From: Montifringilla adamsi
Lineage: Eukaryota; Chordata; Aves; Passeriformes; Passeridae
DNA: 64,000 nt
Assembly (NCBI GenBank): GCA_017590115.1
Contig: JAGGNK010013558.1
Coordinates: 15,174,126 to 15,238,125, forward strand
Reading direction: 5' to 3'
Shown: in pieces, positions 27,665 through 39,140 of the stretch
How the letters are laid out: the number at the start of each line of letters is the position of its first letter
Position numbering within the stretch: position 1 is the stretch's first letter
The notes under the pieces: model-generated
Database searches by the model: none
What the model saw: the letters and a program-made list of their open reading frames with translations, nothing else
Told to the model about the DNA's origin: nothing
Position numbers and translations under genes: made by a program

Positions 27665-29137
27665 GAAAACTGGAGCAGGGAAAACATAAATACTATGAAT
27701 AATAATGACAAACGGACAGTAGGAATGATATGTTCCTCCTTTCCCTTCTAAAAGCATAATTAAATCCTGCAGAAGTAGAAAGACAGTAATTAAATGGCTC
27801 ACTGAAGTTTGCTTCACATCCAAATGCTGCAAGCCAGTCACAAGCTGAGCCAAAGCTGACCTGGTGGATGACCATCACCATTTCAGAGGGACATGATCTG
27901 GGACAGAAGGATCCCACTGCTCCTGCAGGGCTGCTTCTTCAAACAAACTTCAACATCCACTGTCCAAAGAGACAGAAATGTAATCATCCATGCGGTCTGG
28001 GAATAACCCTCAAAATACCTGTTCATGCAGCCAAGGATTTCAAGCCCATGTACTTGATTGTAGCTATCTCAACTTCTACTGATCCCTTTGAGCTCAGATG
28101 GCCTTAGCAGGGTTACAAGGAAGCAAATGGCACCTCAAAGAATTAACTTTCAGGTTAACAGTTTTAATTCTGAGCCATCCTTTTTCTTTATCCCTTTCCC
28201 TGCAATGTGTAGAAGCAAGCTCTAGTCTAAAGCAGGATCAGACACAGTCACTCCCCTAAAGCTGTTTTCTCCATGCATGTACCAGACTAAAGAAAAATGC
28301 ACCCAACTGGTACAGAAGCAGCATTTTTCTTCAGGGTTTCTTGGTGCAAGTATCAGGTACAAGAATGAAGCTGAAACAGTTTTCACATGTCACCCGACTC
28401 AGAGATGAAAGCGCATCCTTATCAATATGCACAGTTTGGGTGTATTTTATTTTTCATGATGTGGCAGTGTAAACAAAAAACCCACAAACATGCACCAGTA
28501 ATGTCAATTGGAACATTTGTATTCACTGATTTTCATAACTGACTTCCTTTCAGGAGGCATTTGTATTAATATATGTTTGATGTTTAGCAAATCTTCCTCT
28601 CTGTTCTTCTGATGAAATATTAAATCTGGGTTCTTTTGAAGATGTTTTAGCTGCAGCCTAGTATCTGGCATTCTTTGCAAGCATTTCCAGCCCTAAGCAT
28701 AACATATAGATAATATCTGTCCTGCAGTTGCTTCAGGAAAAGAGGTAGCAAAGCTCCCTTCTACTCCACGAGAGCAGGACCTGGTTCTTACAGGGAAATG
28801 TATTCAGCATAAACTCTCTTCTGCATCTTTCAGTTCTTCTCAAAAGATGTGAGTTATATTCTGCAAACCTACAGAGGCATTTAACCCATGAGGGAATAGT
28901 TCCATTGCAAACACTGGAATTCCTTGCCTGGGTTGCGTGTATAACACAAAAATTTTTATTTAAGTTTTCATTTGATCCTGAAGATACACCAGTTTGCACC
29001 AGGAACAGAGCTAATACAGTTTTGTTTAACTCAACTGTCTTACTTCAGGTCACACAATTGGAGTCCAATCCTATGGAAAGAACCAGCAAATAAAGTTGAA
29101 AGGAGTTCTGCCACTGCCATGAACCATGGGAACTATG
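27665..29137. other. Intergenic or intronic sequence, nothing recognised
   Basis: Short frames at 27638-28107 overlap on both strands and lack domains. No repeat family recognised. Confidence 0.55.
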
Positions 29138-29171
29138 AGAAAAGAAACGAAACGAAACAAAACAAAACAAA
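29138..29171. repeat. (GAAAC)n/(AAAAC)n simple repeat
   Basis: The stretch begins 'aaagaaacgaaacgaaac' and continues as 'aaaacaaaacaaaaag'. The pentamer changes gradually from GAAAC to AAAAC, as expected for a decaying pentanucleotide microsatellite. Confidence 0.85.
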
Positions 29172-29889
29172 AAGTGCTGAAAAAATTTGAGTTGGTCCAT
29201 AGAATCAGCCCTGAAGACCTGGCATCGACCCTGATGTGGAGTAAAATCCACTGAGCAGAATGCCAGATCAGCCAGGAAAGAATAATCATGATTTGTGTCA
29301 GCAGCAAATTTCATCGGGCACGACATTCTAGCAAAGGGGTGAGTGGATTTAGATCATGCCTCTTACCCAAACTTTCCAAATTAGTAACCATAGGGATTGA
29401 GTTTATTTCCTTGTTGTTTTGCATTGCTGACAATTTGCACTTCATTTTTTGAACAAATCTATAGCTTGACCAGAGTCCCATCTTTAGTTTATTATAGAAA
29501 GGGCTGTGTAACTCAAAAGAGAAAATGAAGTTGAAAAGACAGAACAGAGAGGCTGCCCTGCACACACACAAACATTTTCCACTCCTGAACAGCAGCTCTC
29601 AATCCTGGTGGCCTGGCTTCAGCTATGTCAAATATTAAACCACACTTGTTAGTTTACTGACTGGAGATTTGTCTCCTTAGCATCTTTCTCCCCCTTTTTT
29701 TTTTTTTTTTTAATTGTTGTTACTCTGCTTTGCCTGAAAGCTGCAGCATCTCACTGTTTATTATTCCCACTTCAGTCAAACCCTGTCCAAAATTAACACG
29801 TTGCGTTCTGCAGCTGCTTTCCAGATCCAGTTATGCCAAAATGCAAGGAAATGTAAAATAAACACATGGAAGCTCTTTCAATTAGCACA
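29172..29889. other. Intergenic or intronic sequence, nothing recognised
   Basis: No gene. A run of about 18 T, preceded by a short C/T-rich stretch, lies near 29694-29711. Short minus-strand frames at 29045-29571 overlap each other in different frames and lack domains. Confidence 0.55.
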
Positions 29890-30004
29890 GAATTTGATCC
29901 TGCAAAAGAAATTAAGCAGATAGGCAGTTTTACCCTGATGAGTAAGCCCAACCGAACATTTATGAAGTTAATCATCTGTTTAAAGTGAGTGCAGGATCAG
30001 GTCC
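29890..30004. repeat. Decayed palindromic amniote DNA repeat
   Basis: The left end 'tttgatcctgcaaaag' (about 29893-29908) and right end 'gtgcaggatcaggtcc' (about 29990-30004) are inverted copies of each other. The inversion continues inward as 'aattaagcagat' against 'atctgtttaaa'. The middle 'cagttttaccctgatgagtaagccca' resembles the body of a palindromic repeat common in turtles and crocodilians ('ggatcctgcaaa...gtgagtagtccc...tgcaggatc'). I infer an old non-autonomous DNA transposon or hairpin repeat. The family name is not certain. Confidence 0.5.
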
Positions 30005-30270
30005 GAGGCGAAAATGAAAAAGCTGCAGTAACAAGTGTATTTATGTTCTGTATTCCTTCTGGACTTTTAGTAAGATCAAAGAGCTCTCTGAAAGGCAGAA
30101 AAGCAAATAGGTTGCAGATGAACGAACAAAAAAAGTTTCTAAGCAATTACTGATTTAAAGCATCATTTTTCTTTAAAACTGCTAGTTCATGGCTGGCACA
30201 AACAAATAACTGCATAAAACTCAACTTTCCCTCCTAATTCCTCAAAATTCGTAATAAAAATGAATCAGTA

Positions 30271-30325
30271 ATTGAAAGTCAATGGGAGTTAGGCACCTTT
30301 TGTGCCTTTGAAAATCTCCCCCAAA
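30271..30325 (+). repeat. Ancient amniote repeat module
   Basis: 'gaaagtcaatgggagttaggcacc' followed by 'ttttgtgcctttgaaaatctcccc' matches a module widely dispersed in reptile genomes ('ttcaatgggagttaggcacctaa..acctttgaaaatct'). It lies about 270 bases from the palindromic repeat at 29890-30004, so both may be parts of one larger decayed insertion. Confidence 0.5.
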
Positions 30326-30439
30326 GCCTTTTCATCTATGCCTTGCTGTTCTCTGCCTGGTTTTTATGAGGGTTTATTAAGAAGTTAATTTGAGACTCCA
30401 AACACAAAGCAAAAAAAGAAAAAAAAAAAAAAGGAAAAG

Positions 30440-30830
30440 AAAAGGCAAAAGTCAATAAAACCAGAAAACTAGTTGGTCTGATCAGTGTCAAGTTACATTG
30501 TTTTCAACTTGAATTAACTGTAGCCATCAATAAAACTATAGAAATGGGGAAGTTGATGTTATAAATTAATGATTATTTGCCATGAGCTTTAACAGGGCTG
30601 TGTGTGCCACATTTTATTGTGATGGTTTATTCTTATTTGGTACAACAGTAATTGGGTCTTAAACATGATAAAGCATCCTAAAGGCTGCATTGGAAGCAGA
30701 GCTGTCTGCAGCAGGTTTTTAACTCTAGTTAAATAAGGTTAATCAAAGCTAATGAATCTGTTTTATCCATCGCCACAAGTATATAAAAAAAAAATGTATC
30801 GCCAGGTGAAGGAGCTAAAATATGAATTGT
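30440..30830. promoter_or_regulatory. Possible conserved non-coding block
   Basis: Even, repeat-free AT-rich sequence with many TAAT/ATTA words and paired sites ('taaattaatgattatttg', 'ggttaatcaaagctaatgaa', 'tgtgatggtttat'). 'aatcaaag' resembles a TCF/LEF site. It looks like an enhancer by texture only. The preceding 30405-30440 is A-rich low complexity. Confidence 0.25.
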
Positions 30831-31559
30831 TCAATTGTGAACATACATTTTCAGTAAGGTAATTCTGTCAGGCCCTTGTTATATATTAGGCATCTTAATA
30901 GTTTGCTGTGCTTCTACATTTGCCACTGGGAGAGGAGGGGAGAGGGCAGACACTTGCAGAGAAATAGGGAAAAGTGTCTTGCAGCCTTCATTGGTAGAAT
31001 TGCAAGACTGATGCCATGCCACCCTGTCAAGAAGCTAAGGCAGAAAAGTCTGGCCCTTAGTGATGCTCAGTCACTGCCATGAGGGGAGGAATTTTCCCAG
31101 GTGCCCTCCATGCCCTCTTTGCTGAGGTGCAAATGCTGCTGCTTGAACTTTGAAGCCAATAGGAAAAGAGACACAGCCCAGTCCCAGCCCTTGCTTCTCC
31201 TGAGATTCCTTTGCAGAAATAGATCAGGAGAGAAGCTCTGAGAACAGGCAGAGCCTGGACTGGCACTAGGGCATTGAGTGGTGGAAGCAGGAAGCATTTT
31301 CCCTGCCTCTGGAATCCTGCAATCTCTGCAACTGTAATCCATGCTTTTTTGGTTTTCTACTTTTTTTTTTTTTTTTGTCTCCTTTGGATGAATTTTCACC
31401 TTAGACTGGGACAAATGGTCAGAGCTGTTCAGCAATGTCAGGCGTGCTGGGTGTCTAGTGAAGGCTAATGAAAAGGAAAAATACCAAAACAAAACCAATT
31501 TTAAAAAGGGCAGATTCCTCTATTCTCATTGCCCCTGGCCAGTATCTTCCCAGTTTAAA
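30831..31559. other. Intergenic or intronic sequence, nothing recognised
   Basis: A run of about 18 T lies near 31360-31377. The 143-codon minus-strand frame at 31067-31498 crosses that run, opens at a non-ATG codon and shows no domain. No gene called. Confidence 0.55.
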
Positions 31560-32250
31560 GTTCTGTGTGTGGGGGAGAAGTTAGAAAAGGGCGGCTGATA
31601 TAAAGGAAGGCAGAGCCTGCTGGAAACACTGAGGGAGGGGAGGCCCAAGGACTAATTACAGCCTTGATGAGGGAGGGGTCCAGCACAGGTTTTGGCACAA
31701 CACCCCTCTGACCAGCCCCACCTCACTCTGACAAGCTACAGCACCTCATCTCCCCCATGTTTGATTTCAAGGGAGAAAAAAAAAAAGAGGGAGGAAAAAA
31801 ACCAAAACAAAACCAAAACTAGTTGCAAAATTCAGGGCCTGTTAGGCTTCAGCTAATTAGAAAAAATGGGTTTCTTTCCCCACCCCGTCCTGCTCCCCCT
31901 CTTCCCTTTCTTTCTTCAGCACCTTTTCTTTCAAACATTTAGTCTCAGGAGGGGGAATCCAGCCTCTTGGCTGGGCTGTTTTCAAAACACGCCTTTGAAT
32001 GCTTCTCCCTAATTCACCTCTTTTGTTTTTCCGCTTTTGTGTTTGCCAGTTTGACCATATAACGTTATACATCTGGTGTATAGCTTGTTGGGGGCTTTCT
32101 TTCTCCCAGGGATCCTATGCATTCCCTATAGGACCCTCCTGGGCTTCCATTCGAGCTATCGTGTAACATAAAGGGGGCTAAAGCAGGGCCAAGGGATGAA
32201 AGCGGGGAGGAGGGGAGCGAGGGGGGCACGGCCACTGAAGAGTGCGCCCG

Positions 32251-32269
32251 ACACACACACACACACACA
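32251..32269. repeat. (AC)n microsatellite
   Basis: About nine AC units are followed by 'aaaataaaataa'. It lies 15 bases upstream of a G-quadruplex motif. Confidence 0.85.
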
Positions 32270-32283
32270 AAATAAAATAAGGT

Positions 32284-32305
32284 GGGGGCCGGGGCTGGGG
32301 TGGGG
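32284..32305 (+). other. Strong G-quadruplex motif
   Basis: Four runs of 4-5 G (32284-32288, 32291-32294, 32297-32300, 32302-32305) are separated by loops CC, CT and T. Short loops and runs of four or more G make this a high-stability quadruplex candidate on the plus strand. The structure is inferred from sequence only. Confidence 0.8.
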
Positions 32306-32505
32306 AGAGGAATGAAAAAGGGAGCTGAAAAGAATTCTTTTGCTCTTTCCTTTTCTTCTCGCGCTGTTTCGGCCGGACCCTGCGTCAGGCAGGCACTGGC
32401 CCTCTGTGGGAAAGTGAGGCGGCCACAGAATAGATAACTCATTTGAATTCCAGCGACATATTCGTAAATAAAGCAAAAGTGGTGAAGGGGAGAGGGGCTG
32501 GAGCC

Positions 32506-32532
32506 GGGGGATGGAGGGAGGGAGGGATGGGG
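32506..32532 (+). other. Second G-quadruplex motif
   Basis: G runs at 32506-32510, 32516-32518, 32520-32522, 32524-32526 and 32529-32532 have loops of 1-5 bases. This gives five usable runs, about 200 bases downstream of the first motif on the same strand. Confidence 0.75.
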
Positions 32533-32929
32533 AGCTGGAGGCTGTGGCTGGAGAGATGCAAAGCTGCCCCAGCATCCGTGCCTGGGACCCCTCTCCCATC
32601 CTCTCTCATCCCCCGAGCCCGAGATCAGCAGACTCAGCTCCAGCCTGGCCTTTCCCCATCCCATCTCTTTCTGCTGAGAAAACAAGAGTTGGCTGAGCAA
32701 GTTGGATTCTTGCTGGTTTTGGCGACATCCTCTATCGCAGCCGCTGCAGCTGCTTGTGTTTATTGTTGTGGCTGATGCTCCTCATGGAGATGGTCATGGT
32801 GGGGGTGCAGGAGCATGTCCAGCCACCCTCCCCATGCACCAGCCCAAACCTTGCCCTGCAGAATGGCAGAAGGGGGCATGGCACACCTCCAGGGCCCCCA
32901 GATTGTCGCCTCAGGAGCTCACTGCTATC

Positions 32930-33050
32930 CCTGTGCCCATTTCAGAGATGGGGAAACTGGGGACTGAGTGAAGGTAAATAGCTCAGCCAAAGTCCCACCC
33001 CAGAGATGCTGTGTCAAGCTCCAAGTGACAGGCAGGGCTTCCTCCCAGCA
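32930..33050 (-). mobile_element. MIR/CORE-SINE relic, antisense
   Basis: On the plus strand, 'gtgcccatttcagagatggggaaactggggactgagtgaaggtaaatagctcagccaaagtcccacc' matches the reverse complement of the MIR 3' half. The expected pattern is 'ccattttacagatggggaaactgaggcacagag..taagt..cttgcccaaggtca'. The 3' flank (33001-33050) continues loosely. It lies just downstream of the GC-rich segment. Confidence 0.65.
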
Positions 33051-34969
33051 AGCTGTCCATCTCTTCTTTAAAAAAAAAAAAATTAAAAAAGAGAAAATAT
33101 AAACTTTTGGGCCAAAGGAACTTAAAATCTGGGGTACAGCTCAGCTTTCCTCTGTGCCCTCTTTAAACACTTCCCTTTGATCCTGGTGGAAAGTGGGGTA
33201 TTTTGTGTTTAAATCTGAAGTGTATGCAGTCCTTACACACTTTTTATTTATTATATATATATCAGATGGTCGCGATTTATAGGGCATTTTAGAATTCAAT
33301 TGCATACATAATTGCCTATAATAAATTTATAGGCAGCTGGACAGGTGCAACCAGTCATACTGTAAACAATAATTGTATATATAAATATATACATGCACAC
33401 TTGTAAATATGCATGTGTGCACATACATACATATATAAAGGTAAATTATGGAGCAAGCACGTTTTTCTCATCTTATGCACAATGGATATTGTGACTTGTG
33501 CAAGAAGTTTCAGGTGGCATTTATTTTCCTGTGCATTGAACAGGCATACACAGGACAGAAGCGTATGTTCACCTCCACATCCAAAAAAATTCCTAATTAG
33601 GTAATCAAAAATTAAAGTTCTAGATATGCAATTAAAACCAAAGTTTTTTCCTTTTTTTTTTTTTTTTTTTTTTGGCCCAGTTTCTTCTTTTCCCTCTTCT
33701 TTTAAAACAATTTTAGACAATGAAAAAGTCACCATGACATAAAGCATCTGTAAACTGCACCGAGACTGCACAGGTTACAGAAATTACAGTGGGGACAGCT
33801 TTCTGCCAAAATGAAGTCTGCTTCTGTCACATCACAGTGTGAAACCACAACACTCCGAAATGGAAATTAGCAGAGATTTACAGAGATTCACCTAAGCCAG
33901 CATCATTGATGTTCGAAAGGGTAGGATTTGGCCCCGAGTGAAAAATCTGATTTATTGAGTCATTGTGACTGAGCAACTTGCAAGCAACTGAAAAACGTTT
34001 CCCTTTAGGGACCAGCGACCCAGGCCTCCTTTCTCCTTCCACCTCTGCATTAACTACAGTCTCAAAGACCTTTTTCCCTTCCCTAAAATTTTGTGAGCAT
34101 GCCAGACTAAATACAGCCCATCCAAGCAAGCCTCTGGCAGCCTCAGGAGAGGGCTCCCATCCCGCCTGCCTGGGCAGGGGCAGCAGCTCCTCTCTCGGGG
34201 TGAGGGCTCCACTCGGCAGGAGATCCACAACCTCCACCTCCTCCAAACATTTGCAGCTCTTGGGAGCAGCGGCAGCAGGTGAGAACATGGTGGCTGCTTA
34301 GAAAAATAGCACTTTGCCAATTGAACAACACCCTTTAAAATTTCAGCTATTAACAAGTCTTTACAGAAACAGGAACTGCCAGTAACAAACTTGATTTCTA
34401 ATGTCCCCTAGGTAATAATAACTCTCTAATTTGACTGTGTCCCAACTGGCCTTGTACTGCAGTTATTGCTTGAAGGGGTTGGAGGGATTTTTTATTTTTT
34501 TTTTGTGCTGCTGCCTTTTATTTTTCTTATTAGCAAATTTTTTTCTTTCTTTTCTTTTTTTTTTTTTTTTTTAAGTTGTGTTTTGTTTTCCAGAAAAGAA
34601 ATCTCTTTTAAAAAAACAAATTGAAGCGAAGCAGAGGAAGGAGGGAATGGAGGGCAGCGGGTGCGGGGGGACATACATGTGGAAATTTAATGTGGGAGCT
34701 GCTCCTCAGAATGAAGATGTTGGGTTTGGCATGAAGATTGCAATCAGCTGGTTGCTTTGACACCGCTCAAGCCTTTCAGTGACTAAGACAAGCCTGAAGG
34801 ATTAGGATGTCAAGCCTGTCCTGTCATCTTCAGGGAGCAGGGGAATGCAAAGAGTTGCCTTTTTTGGTTACGTCCTCACAAGGCCCAGAGGACAGAAACC
34901 TTGCTGGTTAATTAAGGCCAACCTCAGCCTGTCACTGATCAACAAAGTCCTGCTTTTTGAGACAAGCAG
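33051..34969. other. Intergenic or intronic sequence with T runs
   Basis: T runs of about 22 lie at 33652-33673 and near 34555-34572. TA-rich microsatellite-like stretches lie at 33250-33265 and 33375-33436. Overlapping frames at 33878-34356 on both strands have no domain. No gene or transposon recognised. Confidence 0.55.
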
Positions 34970-35065
34970 TGCGGCGGGGCTCCACGGATAATCGCCCAGC
35001 GCGGGGAGGAATTTCTCTCCAGAGCCTTTCCCCTGCAGCCCCCGTGCCGGCCCAACGGATGGCTG
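34970..35065. other. Small orphan CpG cluster
   Basis: I count about ten CpGs in roughly 95 bases ('gtgcggcggggctccacgg', 'agcgcggggagg', 'cccgtgccggcccaacgg'). This is far above the surrounding density but too short for a standard CpG island. It could mark a small unmethylated regulatory element. Confidence 0.4.
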
Positions 35066-36430
35066 CACGCTTTGGGAAAGTCAGGGGCCTCCTCCCAGGC
35101 AGCTGCCAGGCAAGGCAAAAGGACCTGGAATAAGCTGACTTCAGCAAACCATATTTAGCAGGTTAAAGGTAACACCAGGCGTGCATTTCTCCGGCGTTGT
35201 TGGAGCTGACGGGAAATATTGATGCTTATCAAGCAATAGTTCTGCTGGTAAAAAGATGTGGATTTTGTGGGTGTCTTTGCTTCTCTGATTATGTTGTCTT
35301 CCCAGGTAAAGCCTAATCAGACAGTAGCAGCAGGACCTTGGTGTTTTGGTTGTGTTTTGGAGATGCTCTGATGCATCAGGAGTTTGAAAATTAAGAACTG
35401 CCGTACCACCTGATGTAGATAATGTTGACCAGGCTTATTTGTATGAAAAAAAAAAAAATCAAGCCAGTCACTCTTGCTGCAAACTGACTGTAAGGAAATC
35501 CAAAAGCAGAGCCTGCAACCCTTGCTCACAGACAACCAATGTCCATGTGATGTGTCCAAACTGAATCATTTTCATCTCCCAAATGAATGACCTTTGTCAG
35601 GAGGATATAACACAATTTCCCAGAGAATAGGCTCATATGCAAAAAAAACTTTTCCTGAGTGGGAATGCAAATACTGGGACAAGACTGAACTTTACATAAA
35701 CAACGAGAACAAAACTTTGCTGGTCTGAACAGCCAGGAAAAAGAAGGCAGTGGTAGAAAATGAGATTCACTGGAGTAATTTGTATGAATATTCAGTGAGT
35801 CTTCCCAGATACAGATTTCTTCCAGCTTCCTTCATAGTAAACTTAATATCTAAATAATCCAGTGCTGCCAACTCCTAAAATAGCTCCCGGAGTCCCAGCT
35901 CCTGGAATTGTGTGATTGTGTGGGAAATTAGCTTCCATTTATTAAAAAAAAGTTTTAAAAATCTCTACATCTTATAAATCCACAGAAAAGATAGGAAGAT
36001 AGTTTCTAAGGGTTCAAAATGCAAAATGTAGATTAAAAGAAATTCAGTGCCTCCAGCCTCATGAAAATAATGTAATATTCAAAACTTTACTACTCAAGTG
36101 TTACAACACAGCTCAGAAGGTGGCATCATACAACATATGGAAACTTTTCCATCTTATTTATTCTAAGGCTTTAATTTGACAGCAGAAAGGCCACTGTGGT
36201 GTGTCTCACCTTTGATTGTACTGGAGAAAAAATAACCCTACAAAAAGCCCCTTCTCACCCTTCCTATTTATTCTTGTTACCATTACACAGTATGCCCAAA
36301 GTAATCCCTAGAAACAATCAAAAATGGAAGTGGTATTTTTTTGTAAACCCTCCTGCTGGTGTTACAGCAAACATACTTTTTCTTCAATTTCTGTTGCCCT
36401 TATTTCTATATTCTAGATCTCACTGTATCA

Positions 36431-36431
<1 letters not shown>
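35066..36431. other. Intergenic or intronic sequence, nothing recognised
   Basis: No supported gene or repeat. The sequence is AT-rich with small A runs near 35450 and 35940. Confidence 0.55.

Positions 36432-36479
<48 letters not shown>
36432..36479. repeat. Homopolymer A run (48 A)
   Basis: About 48 consecutive A follow 'cactgtatcac'. A poly(A) tail would be expected from a processed retrocopy on the plus strand, but I recognise no transcript-like body, AATAAA signal or target-site duplication just upstream. I therefore treat it as a simple repeat. Assembly length is doubtful. Confidence 0.85.
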
Positions 36480-36481
<2 letters not shown>

Positions 36482-36843
36482 AAAATGTGAAAACTCACAA
36501 TAAATGAGGTGAACTACAGAAGCCTCCTGTTCAGGGAGGGAAATCGCTTCCAGTTAAACAAAGAAATTTAGGGTCTTCTGCTTTTCATGAAAATACCATA
36601 CATATGGCCTTTGAAATTTGTCACTGAAGAGTGTTTAGCTCTACAGGAAAATTCAGCACTTTATAGCATTTCAGCTGCAAGACTCATGCTTTTTTTTTTT
36701 CTCTCTCTCTCTCCTTTTTTTTGGCCTGCAGCCCAATGTGAATGTATGATCACTAGCACAATAGTTAAACATCTGAGTCGTTTTGAAGTGCCTTCAACAT
36801 TGCAGTGATGTGATAGGTTTTTTTTTTCTTTTCCTTCAACTAG

Positions 36844-36937
36844 GCATTTTATGGAAGAAAATCCAGTCTCCCCCCTAGTGGTGGCAAGGAAAATCCAGCA
36901 GGAGCTGCCTGATCGATCCCTAAAAAACTGCTTTACT
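36844..36937 (+). other. Weak candidate internal exon
   Basis: A long polypyrimidine tract (about 36815-36839) ends in 'caactag', a good acceptor form. Then 94 bases follow with one open frame, closed by 'act|gtaagtg', a strong donor form. Translation in the open frame contains ATG at 36851 and includes the peptide PVSPLVVARKIQQELPDRS. I do not recognise the family. Another pyrimidine-rich acceptor-like site lies about 110 bases upstream (near 36700-36731). With no neighbouring exon, no homology and 64 kb of sequence in which such pairs occur by chance, this remains a lead, not an annotation. Confidence 0.15.
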
Positions 36938-38989
36938 GTAAGTGTAGTGCCTGGAGGTACCTTTTTCTGCAACCATTCCTGGTCATTGCAAAGGGTTGGA
37001 AGATTTGTGGTAACTTTTTTTTTAAATGTGTGAATAAGTTATTTCAACAAATTTCTCAGGAAGACACAGGTGAAAAAAAAAAAAAAGGAAAAATAACGAA
37101 ACAACCAAATAAAAATAAAACACAATGTGAATAAATGAGATAAAATAGCCCATAAATTAAGAAAGAAAGCAAAATAGCAGTAAAAGGAAAAAAGGCTGAA
37201 GACACCATGCACAGACCAGGCTGTGAGGGACCCTCAGCCCCCACACAGTAAATGGTTTCTGACTGTAGCCATTCACGTGTAGATTTTCAGATGGAAAAGG
37301 GCTCAGGGGTGCAAGGAGCCATCCTGCACATCAGTCTAGTCCATACGTATTTCTGCTGCAAATGGATGATGGGCAGTGTGTTTCCTTAGGACTGCATCAC
37401 CTCTGGAAAGAGACAAAGATCAGATGCATTTCAGGCAGTAAATGACAGAACCACCCTGAAAACACAAACCACCCAGGAGCTGAGAAGCAAACCTTTGGCA
37501 GAATGAGTCAGGCAAAGGGCTTTCACAAAAGCACCTGGCTTTTGAGTGGGTGTCTTGACCCCTGGCAACTCCCTCACCTCAGCTCTCATCTCTCCTTCCC
37601 TGTTTGCTCATTAAAAACCCCTAAAAGCCACATGATCCTTCCCAGCCCAGAACAGGAAAACGCTGGAATTGCTAACATTTTCATGGGCTGAGAAAGATAT
37701 TTCCCATTGAACTCCACCCAGATGTGCAGCCCTTTGCTCTGCAGGGCTGACTAAGGCTTAGTGAAGCCACAAGGAAGAATCCCACAGGCGGTAAAGGGCT
37801 TTGCCCTCCCCAAAATGTGGCACCATTTTTGTTTGTCTTTGGCTGCATCCTTTTGCAATTATCTTTGTGAGAGGCGTAACCTATACCCCAGGGGGCAGGA
37901 CGGAAAAGCCAGTCATTCCTCAAGCAGCAGGACCTAATGAAGCCTTGCCTCAGGGACATTCCTCTGCCCTCTTTCTCTCGTGTTTAATAGAGGTTGTGCT
38001 CTCAACCATCTCCTCCATTAGCAGGGATTCTTTCCTTTGCCTAGTGGTTTATCCTATCAGTGGTTGTGGCAATGGACTGGCTTGGAGGCCACTACTACCT
38101 CCTGCCAGATGCAACTGAAGGCAGATGGAAGTTTCAGAAATGATTGGAAAGGTTTAAAATAGAAGAACAACAATGAAAACACCAAAAAAGATTATGGCCA
38201 TGTAGATGCTTTTTCCTAGGAAGTGATGCTCAGGAAAGCAGAAGAAAGATTTCCATCTGAAGCTGTGGTCTGATTTTTTAATTCTGTTTCTGTTCTAGCT
38301 TTTCAGCACCTAGAAAAAGCTGGTGGAAGGATGCATATATGTACCAAACCCTGTGGCCTTCAGCTGCTGGGTGAAATGTCCCTGTCCCTTCACATTGGGA
38401 ATAAGGGATTACATCTTTCTGTCCTTGGTGAGCCAAACTTGAGTGGGCAAAGCTGCCCCTGACTGTCCTCATGCTGCAGGAGATGGAGCAGATGAAAAAG
38501 AGCCTCCTTCAGCTCTTAGGATAACACCAAACCTCCCTGCTTGGTGAAGTGCAGTCCTGCTGCTACCAGCTGGACTGTGCTACCGTGCTGCAAGATTGAA
38601 AACATGCTTGCAGGAAAGGCTGCAGTAAACACGAGGCCATATGCAGAGTGTCAGCTTGTTCCTCTGTCATTGTGGTTCTGATATTTGGAGGCAACTGGAG
38701 CTGAGTTGGAGCCCTACAAAATCCACCTGCCTTGGTGCCATAAGATGCGAGGAGAAATGTGAAGCTTTCCTTCTGCTCAGCTTTGATACCCAATATTTGC
38801 ATTTGATAATGCAGTATATGCATTTGTCTAAGTCCTGCTGGTGTGGCATGAAAGACTTGATGGAGTCATTTTTCCTCAGGAATTTCTGCCTGGATTCAAA
38901 GCTCACTGGGTGCCATCAACACTTCATGAAACTTTCAGCTTCCCTTATCTTTTTATATACATAAAAATCCTATTCCATATATATCTATA
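36938..38989. other. Intergenic or intronic sequence, nothing recognised
   Basis: Overlapping short frames on both strands at 37681-38118 and 38563-38964 show no domain. A14 at about 37073-37086 is simple sequence. No transposon recognised. Confidence 0.55.
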
Positions 38990-39140
38990 CACATACATAC
39001 ACACACACAAACACACACACATTACAGTCCAGATCCAAAAGCAGGCCAGCAATAAATACAACTGTATTTTTAAAAAATATATTTTATATGTGTATGAATA
39101 AATATATACATATATATACACACATATACATATATATACT
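38990..39140. repeat. (CA)n and (TA)n/(CA)n microsatellites
   Basis: A CA-rich tract at about 38990-39022 and a TA/TACA-rich tract at about 39090-39140 bracket a short unique piece (39029-39087). That piece is repeated further downstream at 39141-39205. Confidence 0.8.

Larger units (their letters stand above)
31560..32780. other. GC-rich, purine-skewed segment
   Basis: This stretch is noticeably richer in G and A on the plus strand, with many GGGG and GAGGGAGG words, a handful of CpGs around 32200-32400 and a short (AC)n tract. The skew creates the window's longest open frame on the minus strand (32065-32700, 211 codons, Pro/Ser-rich, opening at TTG) and an overlapping one at 32156-32599. 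Compositional bias explains these better than coding does. A 12-base palindrome TATAACGTTATA sits at 32058-32069. Confidence 0.55.

Noticed and set aside
32065..32700. Longest open frame in the window, minus strand, 211 codons
   Set aside because: It opens at TTG, is Pro/Ser-rich because the opposite strand is purine-rich, crosses an (AC)n microsatellite and has no domain. An overlapping frame in another phase is nearly as long, as expected from compositional bias.
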